Origin: Haliotis asinina
Taxonomy: Eukaryota > Mollusca > Gastropoda > Lepetellida > Haliotidae
Assembly: GCF_037392515.1 (NCBI RefSeq)
Contig: NC_090283.1
Span: 17,307,001-17,371,000, forward strand
Reading direction: 5' to 3'
Length of the DNA stretch: 64,000 nucleotides
The notes beneath the pieces were generated by a model, which saw only the letters and a program-made list of their open reading frames with translations, was not told the origin of the DNA and made no database searches. Below are positions 23,713-36,551 of the stretch, one piece after another. Each line of letters begins with the position of its first letter. Positions within the stretch are counted from its first letter, which is position 1. The position numbers and the translations under genes are program-made.

Positions 23713-24310
23713 TAGTTCTTGTCTCTGTGACCTACAGCGAACATGCAGGAAAATGACTGACCAACAACACAAAGCGTCTCTTGTCTAGAGTAGTGTATTT
23801 CCAGGTTCGTGAGTTCCACGTTATTCTTGTGTGTTATTAGTGTCTGTGTAATCTACAGCGGACAAGCAGATAAAAGTTTGAAAACAACTCCAACCGTCTC
23901 TCGTCTTGAGTTGTGTATGTCCAGGTTTGTGAGCTCCGCATTAGTCTTGTGTTTTCATCAAAGCGGTTACTTGAGCGAGGCTGTTCTATCGCTATCGCTA
24001 TCAGAAGCTTCCCGCTCGAAAGGAGACTTTCTGGGACTTTTTATGAAAGTGACCATTGTTCAGAGTCAAAGCTATTGACTTTTCTAAAAACGTACACTGG
24101 ACATGCAGGGAAACGACTGACCACAAATACAAAACTTCACCTTTCATGGGCAGTGTGTTTGTAGGCTTGTAAGCACAGCGCCGTTCTCAGAGAAGTAGTA
24201 AAGGTCTGAGAGGTGGGGCTTTCCTTCCACCTCGTGTATACATGCAGAGAAACAACTGAATAACAAGTCAAGCGTCTTCATCCAGCTAGTATAATCTGGT
24301 TTCTCAGGTG
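23713..24310. repeat. ~120-bp tandem repeat, interrupted
   Basis: Diverged units share ACATGCAGGGAAACGACTGACC, shortened here to its core ATGCAGGGAAACGACTG, and GTGTATGTCCAGGTTTGTGA. They begin near 23728, 23853, 24091 and 24230. A 118-bp block at 23973-24094 separates units 2 and 3. Confidence 0.7.
23973..24094 (+). mobile_element. left arm of a 118-bp inverted repeat pair
   Basis: Starts GAGCGAGGCTGTTCT and ends TTCTAAAAACGTA. It is about 95% identical to the reverse complement of 25718-25834 and carries one extra GCTATC. Either terminal repeats of a ~1.86-kb element or two insertions of one short element. Confidence 0.8.
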
Positions 24311-24963
24311 TAACGTGATCAAATGTCGGTCTCCAGCTGGTGTTGTTACTCGCGGTGTCCCACATCTTGGTCTGTCCTGTGTCTGGCCTGTATGCTTGTA
24401 ACGTTGCAGCAGTCTAGACACGGCAACGTGTGCAGCCGGAGGTTCTTGAAACATCAGCGTGTATTGGCCCCATACCTATGCCCTCTCACATTCAGATGCT
24501 GACAGTCGTGGCATGTCAGAGGTGATTACTGCATGTGTAACTGTCCGCACACTAAACTTTATACCCTTAGTACATGTAAAACTCTGACAGTGGCCCCAAA
24601 TCGTGGTTTATACAATTGACCACTTCAAGGTTTTAATCACGGCGTGCACATGAATTCCACTGCAGGTATCAAACTGCTCTCTGTGTATGATTTACCTTAA
24701 AATATTTCTTTAATGTTTGAGAAAGGGTAATTTGGGGTATACTTTCTTTGACGGGTCAGTTTGATTTGATTTCATGTAAACTATACATGCATTAGGGAAA
24801 TGACTTCAAATGAGACGATTCAAGGAGTAAATGCTGTTGTAGTAGTGAGTCGCCTCAAGCTGTCGCTATCGTAATAGTATTCTGCATAGTCTGTGAATAG
24901 TCACCCCTATTTAAAGACTGTGAAGGGAATCAAAACATTTGCTTAACCATAACGCCTTCACCC

Positions 24964-24965
<2 letters not shown>

Positions 24966-25040
<75 letters not shown>
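24966..25040. repeat. (AC)n microsatellite
   Basis: Uninterrupted AC for about 75 bp, followed at 25071-25135 by impure AG/GT and ACAC runs. Confidence 0.97.
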
Positions 25041-25077
25041 CCTTTCGATCGCACTGAGTAATGGACAAAGAGAGAGA

Positions 25078-25109
<32 letters not shown>

Positions 25110-25717
25110 AAGAGAGATACACACACACTCACACGTTAACGTTTGATTGAAATACCAGCAAGCTTATGATATGTTGATATATGAGATGCTATCGACAGCT
25201 GACAAACATTCGGAATGCATGGCTTATTTCCTGATACTTAGGATGAGGTTCCGTTCCGTTGATTGTCGTAGCAGACCAGGCTCATCATTATTATTAGGCA
25301 CAAATAATGATTATCTTGGCCATAGCCGACCAAGACACATTAAGAGACACTCCCATCCTAACATGTATCAATATTTATCGAAATCACAGTTTCGTATTTC
25401 TTGATGATTAAGCTTATTTCCCCAATTAGATCCCTTCTAGTAGGTTGACAAAGTTTTGTAAGTTGTGTGGACCTAATAACCTTCATTTAATCATTGACCA
25501 CTGACCAACTGGACAGACGACTTAAGGTGTGTCTAAGAAATCTTGTCCAACATTCATCTCACAAATTATACGCTGTGTTCCGCGTTTTCCAGGTATCACA
25601 GTGATCAATAATTTTCTCGTTTATTATAACGATATCACTTATTTCAAATTATATACATAAACAGATTTAAGGTTCCTCATGAGCATCACCTTGGAAAATT
25701 AACATAATTAAATAGCA

Positions 25718-25834
25718 TACGTTTTTAGAAAAGTCAATTGCTTTGACTCTGAACAATTGCCACTTTCATAAAAAAGTCCCAGAAAGTCTCCTTTCTAGCG
25801 GGAAGCTTCTGATAGCGACAGAACAGCCTCGCTC
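25718..25834 (-). mobile_element. right arm of the 118-bp inverted repeat pair
   Basis: TACGTTTTTAGAAAAGTCAA through GAACAGCCTCGCTC, the mirror of 23973-24094. Confidence 0.8.
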
Positions 25835-25835
25835 A

Positions 25836-27093
25836 TAGTCATTGCGAGAATTGAATTTGAAAGGTCTGTAATTTGATTTCTTAAATTAGGCAGTGGTATT
25901 TGAAACCGCGCGGCGTGTTAGAGGTGATTTTTCTAAAGCGTTGAAGATCCAAATGGGCTGAAGGGCAGTGTTGTCTGGACAGATGACACCTTCTAGTGGG
26001 CTGTAAAATACTTGTTATCTCATAACAAATTGTCACCCTTCTTCCAAGGCGGCATTTACCGTCGATGGCACACTTTTTCACGTTCGATGGTGGACGCGAA
26101 CACTGGGCTCGCGTGTCTTGCCATTAGGTGACACAGTAGTTGTCAAGAGCCACGTTTTTGCCTGACTTCAGTTGATGAAGCTACGGTATCAGCGAGTCTA
26201 AAAGGAGATGCCTAAATGATATAGTGTACCTATGAAGGAGGAAAGCTGGGAGAAGATGAAAGGTGTTGGATTCTAAGAAGAAAGTAAAGTATATTTATCC
26301 ATGAATGTGTGGTTGTTGTGCAACATAGGATCATTAGGACTTTCCGATGGAAGGTTATAGATAACGAATCAGGATCCGATAGAATTGAGGTTGTATTTCT
26401 TTATTTATTTTGATTAAATTGACATGAACAATCACTCACGCCCTCACCAGTAAACTTTATTGGTAAATAAGATTACAGCCATAATTAAAATCTGTCAGCA
26501 AAGGACAGTCAAAGAGTATGGTGTATCCAAGTGTAAGGACAATTCACAACGCTAATGTAAAAGAATCGGAGTCTTTGCTGTCCTCAGAAACAAATTCCGT
26601 TTGGGGGAGTGATTGCGTTTACTTTTACCCCGCAACCGGCAATTTTCCAGCCATATGGAGGTGAAATTCCGTTTGTTGTATAGGAAAAATGGTAATGAAA
26701 ATATGTGCATGAATCATTTAAACTCAGTGATGTCATCGGGTGTTCGCGAAAGAGGTACGTCCTACTGGCAGCACAAGAAATTCACAAAATTTGCCCCAAA
26801 ATGGAAGTATTGTTTTGCTCTGCTGAACTCCTGTCAAACAAACCAGAGAATTACATGTGTGTGATTGATGAATCAGTAATTCCAGATTGATAAGTTGGAA
26901 TTACGACTGCTGTGTAACAGTGCAGGTATTCTGATACTTGTAAATAAGGAAATGTGTTTCGGCAATAGAGTTGTTGGACAATAAATTAATTAGACAGTGT
27001 AAATGTCGGGGTTCCAAATCATTGCTTTTGTTATTTTTTGCATATTTAAATATGCTCCTGAACGTATGAAGAAAACAAACATGATCAAAATTA
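25836..27093. other. no gene; possible SINE tail scrap
   Basis: 26607-26660 faintly resembles a reverse SINE-B tail (TTTTACCCCGCAACCGGCAA). Nothing else is recognised. Confidence 0.45.
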
Positions 27094-27270
27094 GAGTGAG
27101 TGAGGTTAGTTTTACGCCACCTTAAGCAATATGCCAGCTATATGACGGCGGTCTGCAAATAAACGAGTCCGGATTAGACAACCCAGTGGTCAATAGCATG
27201 GGCATCGATCTGCGCAATGGGGATACGATGACATGAGTCAACCAAGTCAGCTAGTCTGATCACATGAGCT
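27094..27270 (-). mobile_element. SINE-B copy
   Basis: GAGTGAGTGAGGTTAGTTTT tail, GACGGCGGTCTGCAAATAAA, GGCATCGATCTGCGCAATGG and CAACCAAGTCAGCTAGTCTG. Confidence 0.9.
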
Positions 27271-27719
27271 TGGATCAAAATTAGAAAGAAATAATTAAAC
27301 ACAGAACAATAATTTTCCCTTTTCGCTGTTTAATGCTGCACTAAGCAGTTTTATATTTTGACACCATGACGGGAGTTTACTCATTTTATCTAAGAACAGA
27401 AAAATAGTGGTTGATAATATGAACAACGATGTACACAGTCGGCGCACACCTACAAGATTTTCAACGAGGTCATTATAAGTCATCACATCGTGTCGAGGGA
27501 AATACGGGGTTATATCAGTCCCGAGCGTTTATCTAGCTGAATGTTTTCACTAAATCAAAACAAAACAACACGCATCGATTCGACTTGTGTTTATATACGT
27601 GAGATGCCACTGTTTGACCTCAATGCACCGCACGTTACTAAAGGCTTGTCGATGCACGCTTTTCTCACTTCACGTCGTCACCAAGTGATTCCTCGCGGCG
27701 TGTAATCAGACTTTGATTC

Positions 27720-27962
27720 GTATTACCTCGGATAACCCAAGCTGTCTAATAGTCACATTACTATACCCTGCCGGGTACCCATTTTCTACTGGGTGAACAG
27801 TCAGTTTTGAACAAATGCGAGACCACATGCATCACACCTGCTTGGTTGACGTAGTGTCCTAGGATTTTGTTGGAGTCAAACTGTCAAACATAGTCACCCG
27901 TCCAAGGATTGTCTGAGCTTGATGTTGCTTAACTTCAGTTGATTCAGCTAGGCTCTGTGTAC
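27720..27962 (-). mobile_element. 5S rRNA-derived SINE, truncated copy
   Basis: Homologous to the 40486-40869 copy: GATAACCCAAGCTGT, GGGTACCCATTTTCTACTGG and GTGAACAG. It ends with the 5S-like segment GTCACCCGTCCAAGGATTG and GTTGCTTAACTTCAG read on the opposite strand. Confidence 0.78.
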
Positions 27963-28063
27963 TGAACTGATTCCGCTGATATGAAACAATTTCATTACCT
28001 ACGAGGGGGTTAACATTTTTCATACAATTCCATATGGCAAAATATCATTTTGTCAAGGTAACG

Positions 28064-28091
28064 TGACGTCATGAACAATGCCATGACGTCA
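28064..28091. promoter_or_regulatory. paired perfect CRE palindromes
   Basis: TGACGTCA at 28064-28071 and again at 28084-28091, exactly 20 bp apart start to start (about two helical turns). This octamer is the consensus site for CREB/ATF factors. It lies inside the neuropeptide intron, so an intronic activity-responsive enhancer is possible but unproven. Confidence 0.4.
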
Positions 28092-29832
28092 AGGTTCTTC
28101 TGTGACTTTTCGTTCTACGGCGGGTAGTCAGCCCATGTTTGAAAGTAGATTTGGGTTTACTTTCCTCATTTTAACGACTTCGTTAAGAAACAGAATATTA
28201 TATTCGTGCCCATTATATACTATGTTTACTACACTCGTGCCTGTATATCGGCATGTACTCCGCTCTCGCTTGGGAAATACCAACATTTAGACACTCGAGT
28301 CGTAAACACAGTATGACATGGGCACCCATGCAGTGAAAGCTGTCTAAACCGGCACCCAATGAGACTGAAGAAATAATCTGGACAAAGTGCCGGAGTGGAG
28401 AGCTGATGATAAATGTGCAAGTCACGGACAGGACTGAGATTTTATGCCAGTGTTGACAACTTGCCGGATTGGACAGATGCCGGTTTTGACAGTTTCCACT
28501 GTATAACATCCCCTATCTAGTTTTCCCGCCCTTGTGTTCTAGCACCTGTCTGGAACATTGGCTCTTACAGTCTAAGAGCTTCGGAAACGTAGTCATACAT
28601 GTATCTGTGCCAGAAAAACCCAGAGAAAGCACAAAGGGTTGGAATCATATGTCAGTCATGAGTTCATTAATTTCTTCAAAGATCTGTTCTAGTGATGTGT
28701 CACTCTGTTCAGGACACAAGATTGTTGGTTATATGTCATGAAACAAAACCTGACGCGATATGTGACAGAAATATTTTGCCAAAGGTGTAATTATAATATA
28801 CAGCGCTTGATTAAGCACATATTGGTGTCTGGGAACAAGTATTTGCACTAAGCTGCGACGGGACTTCTCTCTGAGGTTGTGATAAACCTAATCAAACGAA
28901 CGAAACTGATACATCGCCTCAATATCTAATCACACTGTAAGTTTCATATGACGCCAGGGTGGTGTGTCATCTAATACCGTCATTATGCAACGGCTGAAGG
29001 TAGCTATGGTTACCACAGCATCACGCCCGTCATCAACAGCTATCCCAGAAGTCATCGCGGATGATTAGCTTAGAAATCCGGGAAAAAATCTAATTTGCAT
29101 CTCTCTATCATCACACAGCGACAAATCGGTCTTGTTATGAGCCTGACAAGGCTAGTTTTGTGGCAAAATGAATTTAATATTAGGTTTCAACTTGAAAGTT
29201 ACTATTTGGATCAAAGTATTCATCAAATTGTTGGAAGGAGTTTTTGTCGTCTTCCCCCGAGGAAAGAATGACGTCCTGAGCAACAAATAATCAATGAAAA
29301 TATACCATTCCAAAATGTTGTTCGTAGTTTGTGTTTCGGAAAAACGACCAAGTTAGATAGTACTGATTCTTCATCGATTGGGTCTCTAGTATGTGTCCAA
29401 ATTGCGGTTGTCAGTGTAAAACAGTCAGTCTTTCCTGTCATTGTCGTGTCTCCAGGTTCCTTGATTCCTCGTTAATTCCACACCATGGTTGTGTGCTGTT
29501 TACAATTCCCTTAAGCCTCATATAGTCAAGGAGGTTTTGTTTCTACAATACATCTTTATTGCTGCAACATTTATGGTGTGTTTATTTTTTTTTTATAACT
29601 GAATCAACGTTATCACGTGATGGCATTTCCATTGATTATTTACTAACATAAAATCGTTTCAATTTGAACTTAAATGAAATTTCATGTTATGCCTTTACGA
29701 AGCATATATTCCTACATTCTTCGCTGAAAAATTGAATCATAACGTATCATACATACTGAGTCAGTCTGAAAATGACTTGCTTAAGACGATTACAACAGAC
29801 GGATTACCGACTAGATACCATCTGCAAAAGCT

Positions 29833-30045
29833 CGCGAAGATCGGGATTAGAATAGGTCTTCAGTAATCCATGCTTGTCGTAAGAGGTGACTAGCAGGGTC
29901 GGGTGGTCAGACGTACTGACTTGGCTAACATCATTTACCTTTTTCATGCTCGTGCTATTAATCACTGGATTCTCTGGTCCAGACTCGATTATTTGCAGAC
30001 CGCTGTCGTACAGCTGGAATGTTACTGAGTGCGACTTTAAACGAC
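29833..30045 (+). mobile_element. SINE-B copy
   Basis: GCGAAGATCGGGATTAGAAT, GGTCGGGTGGTCAGACGTAC, TCCAGACTCGATTATTTGCA and GAGTGCGACTTTAAACGACC. It interrupts low-copy repeat copy 1. Confidence 0.88.
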
Positions 30046-31404
30046 CAAATGATGTGTTTAAAAGACTTTAGGGAGACAAACGTACGAATGCATTGCTCAA
30101 AGCAACATCCATGTGGCGTTCACAAAAAATTAGTTGCCAGGACCAAATTGTCTAAACCCGTGTTTACGGGCATTGGTGGTGAGCTTGGTATTAACGCGTT
30201 GATTGTATGGCACGAACCTTGATGTGACACATCATAATATCAGTTACTTGCTAAATGCCCAGGACGTCAGTATTAACAGACCAAAGCTGGAATGTTCCTG
30301 ACAAACGAGTAAACTGATCTGTGTCACATATTCACTTAGTATTCACTCTTCAAAGTCCAGTGCCACCAACCTGTCAACATAATACCTCGTTTTCATTACA
30401 ACGACTCCACGGCCAGGACTCCTCTTGTACGATTACATTCACAGGAAAAACACTAACACTAAATTGAACGAAATGCTTCAATTGCTTACACAACAGAGTG
30501 ATACTTTCATAGTGAAGCATTTTCATCGGAACCATGAAACTTTAAGTAGAGCAATTATCGGTTCTTCATAAGGTGAACTCATGAATGAAATTCGGTGTTG
30601 GCAAATACGAGATTACCTTAGTTCTATGTTGGAGGAGAGCCATCAATGCTTCCTCCTTGTATGGGCTTGAGGGATGGGCTAATTTTACCCTAAGGCGCAG
30701 AGAACATTTTCCCGTCATGGAAAGCTTGCAGTTGTTCAGCAAGTGAGGTAACAAAGATGGGATCAATTACCTGTAATTGTGACACAGTGAGACTTCTTGA
30801 ACAGCATCCTTGTCCTTGGAATTAAGTGGTGGTTTGAAGACGTGATTCTATAGTTTCAATAAGCAGCGTTTGTTCCTTTTTTGGAGTTAAAATACTCATT
30901 TTTGTGCAAAAGAAATACCCCACATGTAGGCCTTGGAATGAAAATGCGTTGTAAGCCATATTCATATTGTGAAGTAAGTAATTATGTTGACATACATACA
31001 TCTGACCATTTACATCAATATTGATGTAAGACACATTAGGAACTACCTTTGATAAATAATATTGACTACGTTATGTCTTATACTTATGGGCACGATGGGA
31101 TTGTTTGATATGTGCAAATTCAATACATGTTCAGTGTAGCCAGTACATAGTTACACTTTATTTGAAATCCATAATGCCGCCATCTTATAACATGAAAGAA
31201 AAGGTTTTCTGCAGAAGGATGTCGACATTTGAAAGTTCTGTTATACAATAGTCATTAACTGTGATGTATTCATAACTGAAACAAGAAAACATTTAACTGG
31301 GATCAAAATATTTTTATTGATTGAATTCGTCTATTTATTGCAGAGTTCAAACCGATTTTAATTAAACCAACTGTGTCTGCATTTCAGTTTCACGACCCAC
31401 ATAG

Positions 31405-31518
31405 ATACATCAGCATTCTTATTACAAATCCACTTACACCAACATTCTTAACACAAATCCATGTAAAGCATACCTAACACAAATCTATTTACATCAGCAT
31501 TGTTAACACAAATCCATT
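31405..31518. repeat. ~34-bp tandem repeat, about four units
   Basis: Units of CATTCTTAACACAAATCCA plus a TTTACATCAG-type linker. The equivalent place in low-copy repeat copy 2 (about 35955) has a single unit, so the expansion followed the duplication. Confidence 0.8.
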
Positions 31519-32280
31519 TTGATGCTGGCGTACCATAAGAAAAAACCGTAGAAGACTTGAAGTCTCTATCTTACATGATTTTATCTATGCAGCATAAAGA
31601 AAACAAAAGAAAAAGACAGGGTGAACTTTAAAAGTACTTATTGTTTCATTGAGCCCATTTCTTCGATGTACAGCAGAACTGTTTCCTACCCAAATCATTT
31701 TAGTAAGAAAGCGACACTTTATGCTGTTCGTCTGTTAAAAACTTTGACAGGTAGAGCCTGTGACCGGTTTGGGGACTGTCCATTGACACTTCAAACCAAC
31801 ACTTAAGAGACACTGAGACAGAAAGGTTATCTGTTGTATATCCATTCGTAATTACCATAAATGAGTTTCCATTGGAAATAAAGACGTTCCATTAGGCGAA
31901 CATCACGCGCCAGATGTGACAGAGATTTAAGTAAATTGTTTTTCACCTGTGCTAAACAACGTGCCTATGTTTGCCTTTTCTTCGGGAAATGAACCCTGCT
32001 GGTGCTACACGAATACTTCGAACAGGAAATCAACAACAACTTTTGGGGTTGAGTCCCATCTGGGTTTGAAGGCGACAATAAATTGCCACTACAAAAAGTC
32101 AACGAATTGTAACTTAATCACCAAACGTTTCCATGAACATAAACGTGGGACAGATCTTGAGTTTCATGGGAAACTCTCAGTGGTTGAACTGGCCTGTTCC
32201 CCATAATGGAATGTTGGACTGGACTGTCAGTTGTCAGACTAATGTAGAGGTTAGATTGTTTTGTTGCATATCGTAGGCAC

Positions 32281-32482
32281 TCGTGAAGATCAGGGTTAGA
32301 ATTGGTCTTCAGTAACCCATGGTTATTGCAAGACGCGACTAACAGGACAGTGGTCACACTCGCTGATATGTTTGATATATGTCATTGTATACTGATGCTC
32401 TTGCAGTTTATCACTGGATTGTCTGGTTCAGATTCGATTATTTACAGACCATTGCTGTAACATCGCTGAGTGCGGTATTAAA
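32281..32482 (+). mobile_element. SINE-B copy, diverged
   Basis: TCGTGAAGATCAGGGTTAGA, GTCTTCAGTAACCCATGG, GGTTCAGATTCGATTATTTA and GCTGAGTGCGGTATTAAAC. Confidence 0.85.
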
Positions 32483-32600
32483 CAAAAAGCAAACAGTATC
32501 ATATCATAGATTATTGGTTTGCTATAGATGTATATGTATATATGTGTAGATGACGGACACAACGAACCCGACTGAAATCGCTCTTAGTTATACATTTTGG

Positions 32601-32775
32601 AAATATACTCATGGAAACAAATAAGGGAACATATGAAAGTTCAAGTGTTCCTTTATTTATATCCAGAATTTCACTGACACTGCAATGCATACCCTGTGAA
32701 GAAACCTGGAAAAGAATAAAGGAACACATGTACCTTCTTGTACTTGTTCTCTTATTTGTTTCCATGAGTATATTT
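32601..32775. mobile_element. MITE-2, TA-flanked hairpin element
   Basis: The ends AAATATACTCATGGAAAC and GTTTCCATGAGTATATTT are exact inverted repeats. The inverted arms extend about 60 bp (AAATAAGGGAACA and TGTTCTCTTATTT, then GTGTTCCTTTATT mirrored), leaving a ~45-bp loop. TA at both borders fits a Tc1/mariner-type non-autonomous element. Confidence 0.85.
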
Positions 32776-33805
32776 AGATTAAATATTTGAGGGGTAATGA
32801 ATTCCCAGTAACTATACAATTTAAGCATTTTAAAGTGGTATGTCGATATCAGGCACATCCATAAAGACAGACCCGACTCATGATTGTCAAGTAAAGGCAT
32901 CGGAATTAGTTTGGTAAAGAGGTTGTATTATCTGGGGTAGCACAGAAAACAATAAAAGTTGGTATCACATATAAGTCTTCTGGTCACTTGTTTCGTCAAA
33001 GACCAAGTTGGGTTTCTCTGAGTGAATGAGTTAATATAATCGTTACATCGGAAATATTTCAGCTACACCTTGACGAGAACAATCAACAAAAAGTCAACAG
33101 TAAACATAAAAAAGTTAGACATAAAAAAACTGTTGACGATGAACAGTGAAGTGCTAGAGCATCTAATCACAAAACGATATTATTGTAGAGAACACATAAT
33201 ATCATACACAGAGAGTTTAGATACATGACTAGTCAGCGAAATTATGATCTGTTATCGTTTCAAAATGAACGATTCTGCTTCTTTAAACATTGACAATGAC
33301 TGTGAAATGTAATGACTTCCTTTGGGATGAGAATTGTCCAACATTCATAGGGACAGTAATGTTAAATCTAAAAGGTATTGTAAAACATTACTCTTAAATC
33401 ACACTGTCATTGATGGTATATGGAAGTCCTGATATGACCATTGAACAGAATGAATACGTTATTAAATGTGTGCAAACTTGTATTCAAAAGTCAAAACGTA
33501 TTGTGTGATTACGTGCACTGCGTCCCTTCCTCTCTTTTACTTTCCTATCTCTTCTCTTTGTTCTTTCCTAAGGTGTATATAATCATAACTTTAGTTATGT
33601 AAATATTAAGGAGCGGGTATTTTAAGTTGGATAACTTGTTCCCAATACGGTTCACATTTGTGAATAAAATATGTTTAAATCAAATCAATAATACATTATT
33701 AAAATGGGCTATGGATCAAGATCAACTAAAGGTAGATCACCATATTAGGGACCATGGGGACTTAAAGCACTCCCTGTCCAGGAACCAAAGAGATTTGTAA
33801 TAGTA
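32776..33805. other. no feature seen
   Basis: AT-rich intronic DNA. A CT-rich patch with CTCTTTTACTTTCC lies near 33530-33560. Confidence 0.45.
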
Positions 33806-34605
33806 CATGAAAATCCTGACGTAATATGGAACAGAAATAATTTAGCGAAGGCGCTACTGTGATACGCACTGCTTGATTAAATACATCGGTGTTTGAGAAA
33901 CCGAATTTGTTGTGAGCTTTGACGGCAACAGCATGCGTACAGGGTGTAAAAACACTAATCACTCGATGAAAACTGATAAACAATATCCAGTATTAATCAA
34001 CTTTGATATGACAGCATCGTCGCAGGTGTCACTGAACAAAAATGTTACCTAATGAGTGAAAATTGATGTAGTTACCATGACATCACGCCCACCATTAACA
34101 AGTATCCCAGAAGTCAGCGCGGATTAGCTTAGAAGTGTGCGAAAAGAAAAAGATTGCACCAGTGTTATCACATGGCGTCAAATCGGTCTTGCTACGAGCC
34201 TGACAAGGTATTTATGTTGCAAAATGAATTTAATAATAGGTTTCAACTTTAAAGTTACTGATTGGATCAAGCCATTCATCAGATTGTCAGCAGGAGTTCT
34301 TCCCCCCACGAGAGAATGACGTCCTTAGCTACAATTAATCAATAAAATAAAACCATATCTCATTGATATTTGTATTATGTGTAAAGTTTGAAAATCGGCC
34401 AAGCCAAATATAATTTATTTACTGATTCTTCGCTAATTAAGTTAATGATATAGTTTTGATCTCTTTCCAAATTATACTTGGCTGTTTGAAACCTGATATG
34501 TGTGCCAATCTCTGCTGTCAAATTGGCATCTCCAGATTGATTCTCTGTGAATTATCCACCGCAATGGTCAAGTGTTGTTTTACAGCCATATAGGCCTTAT
34601 GACGT

Positions 34606-34816
34606 GTGAAGATCCCGGGTAAACGCATGTTGGCCATAGAAGGCAGCTTGTCGTAAGAGGTGACTAATGGGATCGGGAGGTCAGGTTCGCTGACCATTAC
34701 TAAGATCGATGCTCATGCTTTTGATCACTGGAGTGTCTACTCCAGACTTGAATATTTACAACCGACATATAGCTGGAATATGGCTACGTGCGGCGTAAAA
34801 CTAATCTCACTCACTG
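34606..34816 (+). mobile_element. SINE-B copy
   Basis: GTGAAGATCCCGGGTAAACG, TCGTAAGAGGTGACTAATGG, GGTCAGGTTCGCTGACC and GTGCGGCGTAAAACTAATCT. Confidence 0.9.
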
Positions 34817-35088
34817 TGAGCCTTCTGTAGAGTCAGTGTGTCTTCTACTTTATAACTTTGTCGTTTCAGCGTTATGAATTTAGAACTAATTCATTGTTAA
34901 CGTTTGACAACATTCTGACTAATAATTCTTAAATATTTAATTTAATTTCACCTTAAACTCACTTTCCCAGTGCACCGCAATGTCCAATTTTCTCTTGGAT
35001 TCATCGCTGAGACCCCTGTTACAAGATAACCGTGGCAGAGAAAGGAACCCGCTAACTAATTAACAGAAATGATTGAACTGTTTGCACT

Positions 35089-35265
35089 ATGCTTGTCGTA
35101 AGAGACGACGAACATGATCGGGTGGACATGACGGTGGACACATGGCATCGTGTCCAAACTGCGCAGGTCAGTGCTTACGCTGTTGATCACAGGATTGTTT
35201 GGTCCAGATTTATTTAGACCGCCGACATATAGCTGGAATCTTGCTGAGTGCGACGTTACAACAAA
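35089..35265 (+). mobile_element. SINE-B copy, 5' truncated
   Basis: GCTTGTCGTAAGAGACGACG, ATCGGGTGGACATGACGG, TGTTGATCACAGGATTGTTT and TGCTGAGTGCGACGTTACAA. Confidence 0.87.
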
Positions 35266-36551
35266 ACTAAGAAACAAAATGATAGTGGAACATTATCAAT
35301 ATAAGCCTGAAACTCTAAGCATTTTCATCGTAGCCACGAAACTTTATGCAGAGCAAGTATTGGTTCTTCATAAGGCGAACTCGTGAATGTAATTCGGCAT
35401 TGGCAAATGCGAGATTACCTTAGTTCTATGTTGGAGGAGAGTCATCAATGTTTCCTCCTTGTAAAGCTTTGAGGGATGGGCCAATTGTACCCTAAGGCGC
35501 CGTTAACATTTTCCCCGTCATGGAAAGCCTGCAATTGTTCACCAGCGAGCCAACAAAGAAAGGATCGAATATCTGTAAATGGGACACAGTGCACATGAAT
35601 CCGAAAGGATTTTTTGCCATAGGAATTAAGCATATTTTTTCAAGGTTTTATTCTCCGGTTGTAGGACCACTGTATGTGATTCTCTGGTGGTTAAATACCC
35701 ATTTGGTGCAAGTGAAATGCTCAAAAGGCTTTCATTCGAATATGAATAGGTTATCAGGTGTATTCATATTGGGAAGTAGGTAATTGTGTTGACATACATA
35801 TGTTTGACTAAGTAAATATTGATGTAAAACGCATTAATACTTACATTTAATAAATAATGGACAGACATCTTTTCTCATAGTTATGGAATATATAGAATCG
35901 TGTGTTGTAGACAAAAACAAAATGTTCAATACAGGCAGTACATAGTTACATAAGCATTCTTATTAGAAATCCAATTTAATGCTAGCTTTCGATAGGAAAA
36001 AGTTATTGAAGCATACAAAATCTATATTGCATTTTTGTATTCTTGGGAGGATAAACAGACGAGAAGGAAGAACTTTTAACATACAAATGAAATTGAAAAA
36101 AAAATACTAATTATTTTATGGATTCCATTTCTTCGATGAATTGCAAAATCCGAACTGTTCTCTGCCAAAATAATTTCGGCGTTTGTGGTGTCCGATGATA
36201 ATAAACCCCTGTGCCGACAGATGATGCCACTCGGAAAAACCATGACAGGCAGGGTCTGAGCAAGATTTGGAAGTTGTGCAATGGCATCTGAAACCTTCAT
36301 ATGCCAGACACTTTAGACAGAAATGTGGTCTGCTGTATATCCATCTGTAATTACTGTAAACGAGTTGACATTGGACATAGAGAACTTCCATTAGATGCAC
36401 ATGCTGCTCCAGATGGGACATGGGTCCGAATCGGTTTTTACTCATGTTGATAATTTTGCTGATGTTTGCTTTTTCTCAGAACAGTCTTGCTGCGGCAACT
36501 CCAACAGCCCTGTGTCTTACAGGCACAGCTGGAAACTGTCATATGCTGCGT

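Larger units (their letters stand above)
28741..32000 (+). repeat. low-copy repeat, copy 1
   Basis: Collinear with 33806-36500. Anchors are AGAAGTCATCGCGGATGATT (29049), TGAGCCTGACAAGG (29138), GAGATTACCTTAGTTCTATG (30609) and TTCTTCGATGTACAGCAGAA (31661). No coding frame is conserved between copies. It carries its own SINE-B insertion and a private short tandem repeat. Confidence 0.8.
33806..36500 (+). repeat. low-copy repeat, copy 2
   Basis: Direct repeat of 28741-32000 about 5 kb downstream. Shared anchors are CAGAAGTCAGCGCGGATTAG, GAGCCTGACAAGG, GCGAGATTACCTTAGTTCTA and CCATTTCTTCGATGAATTGC. Its SINE-B insertions (34606, 35089) differ from those in copy 1, so they came after the duplication. 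Confidence 0.8.
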
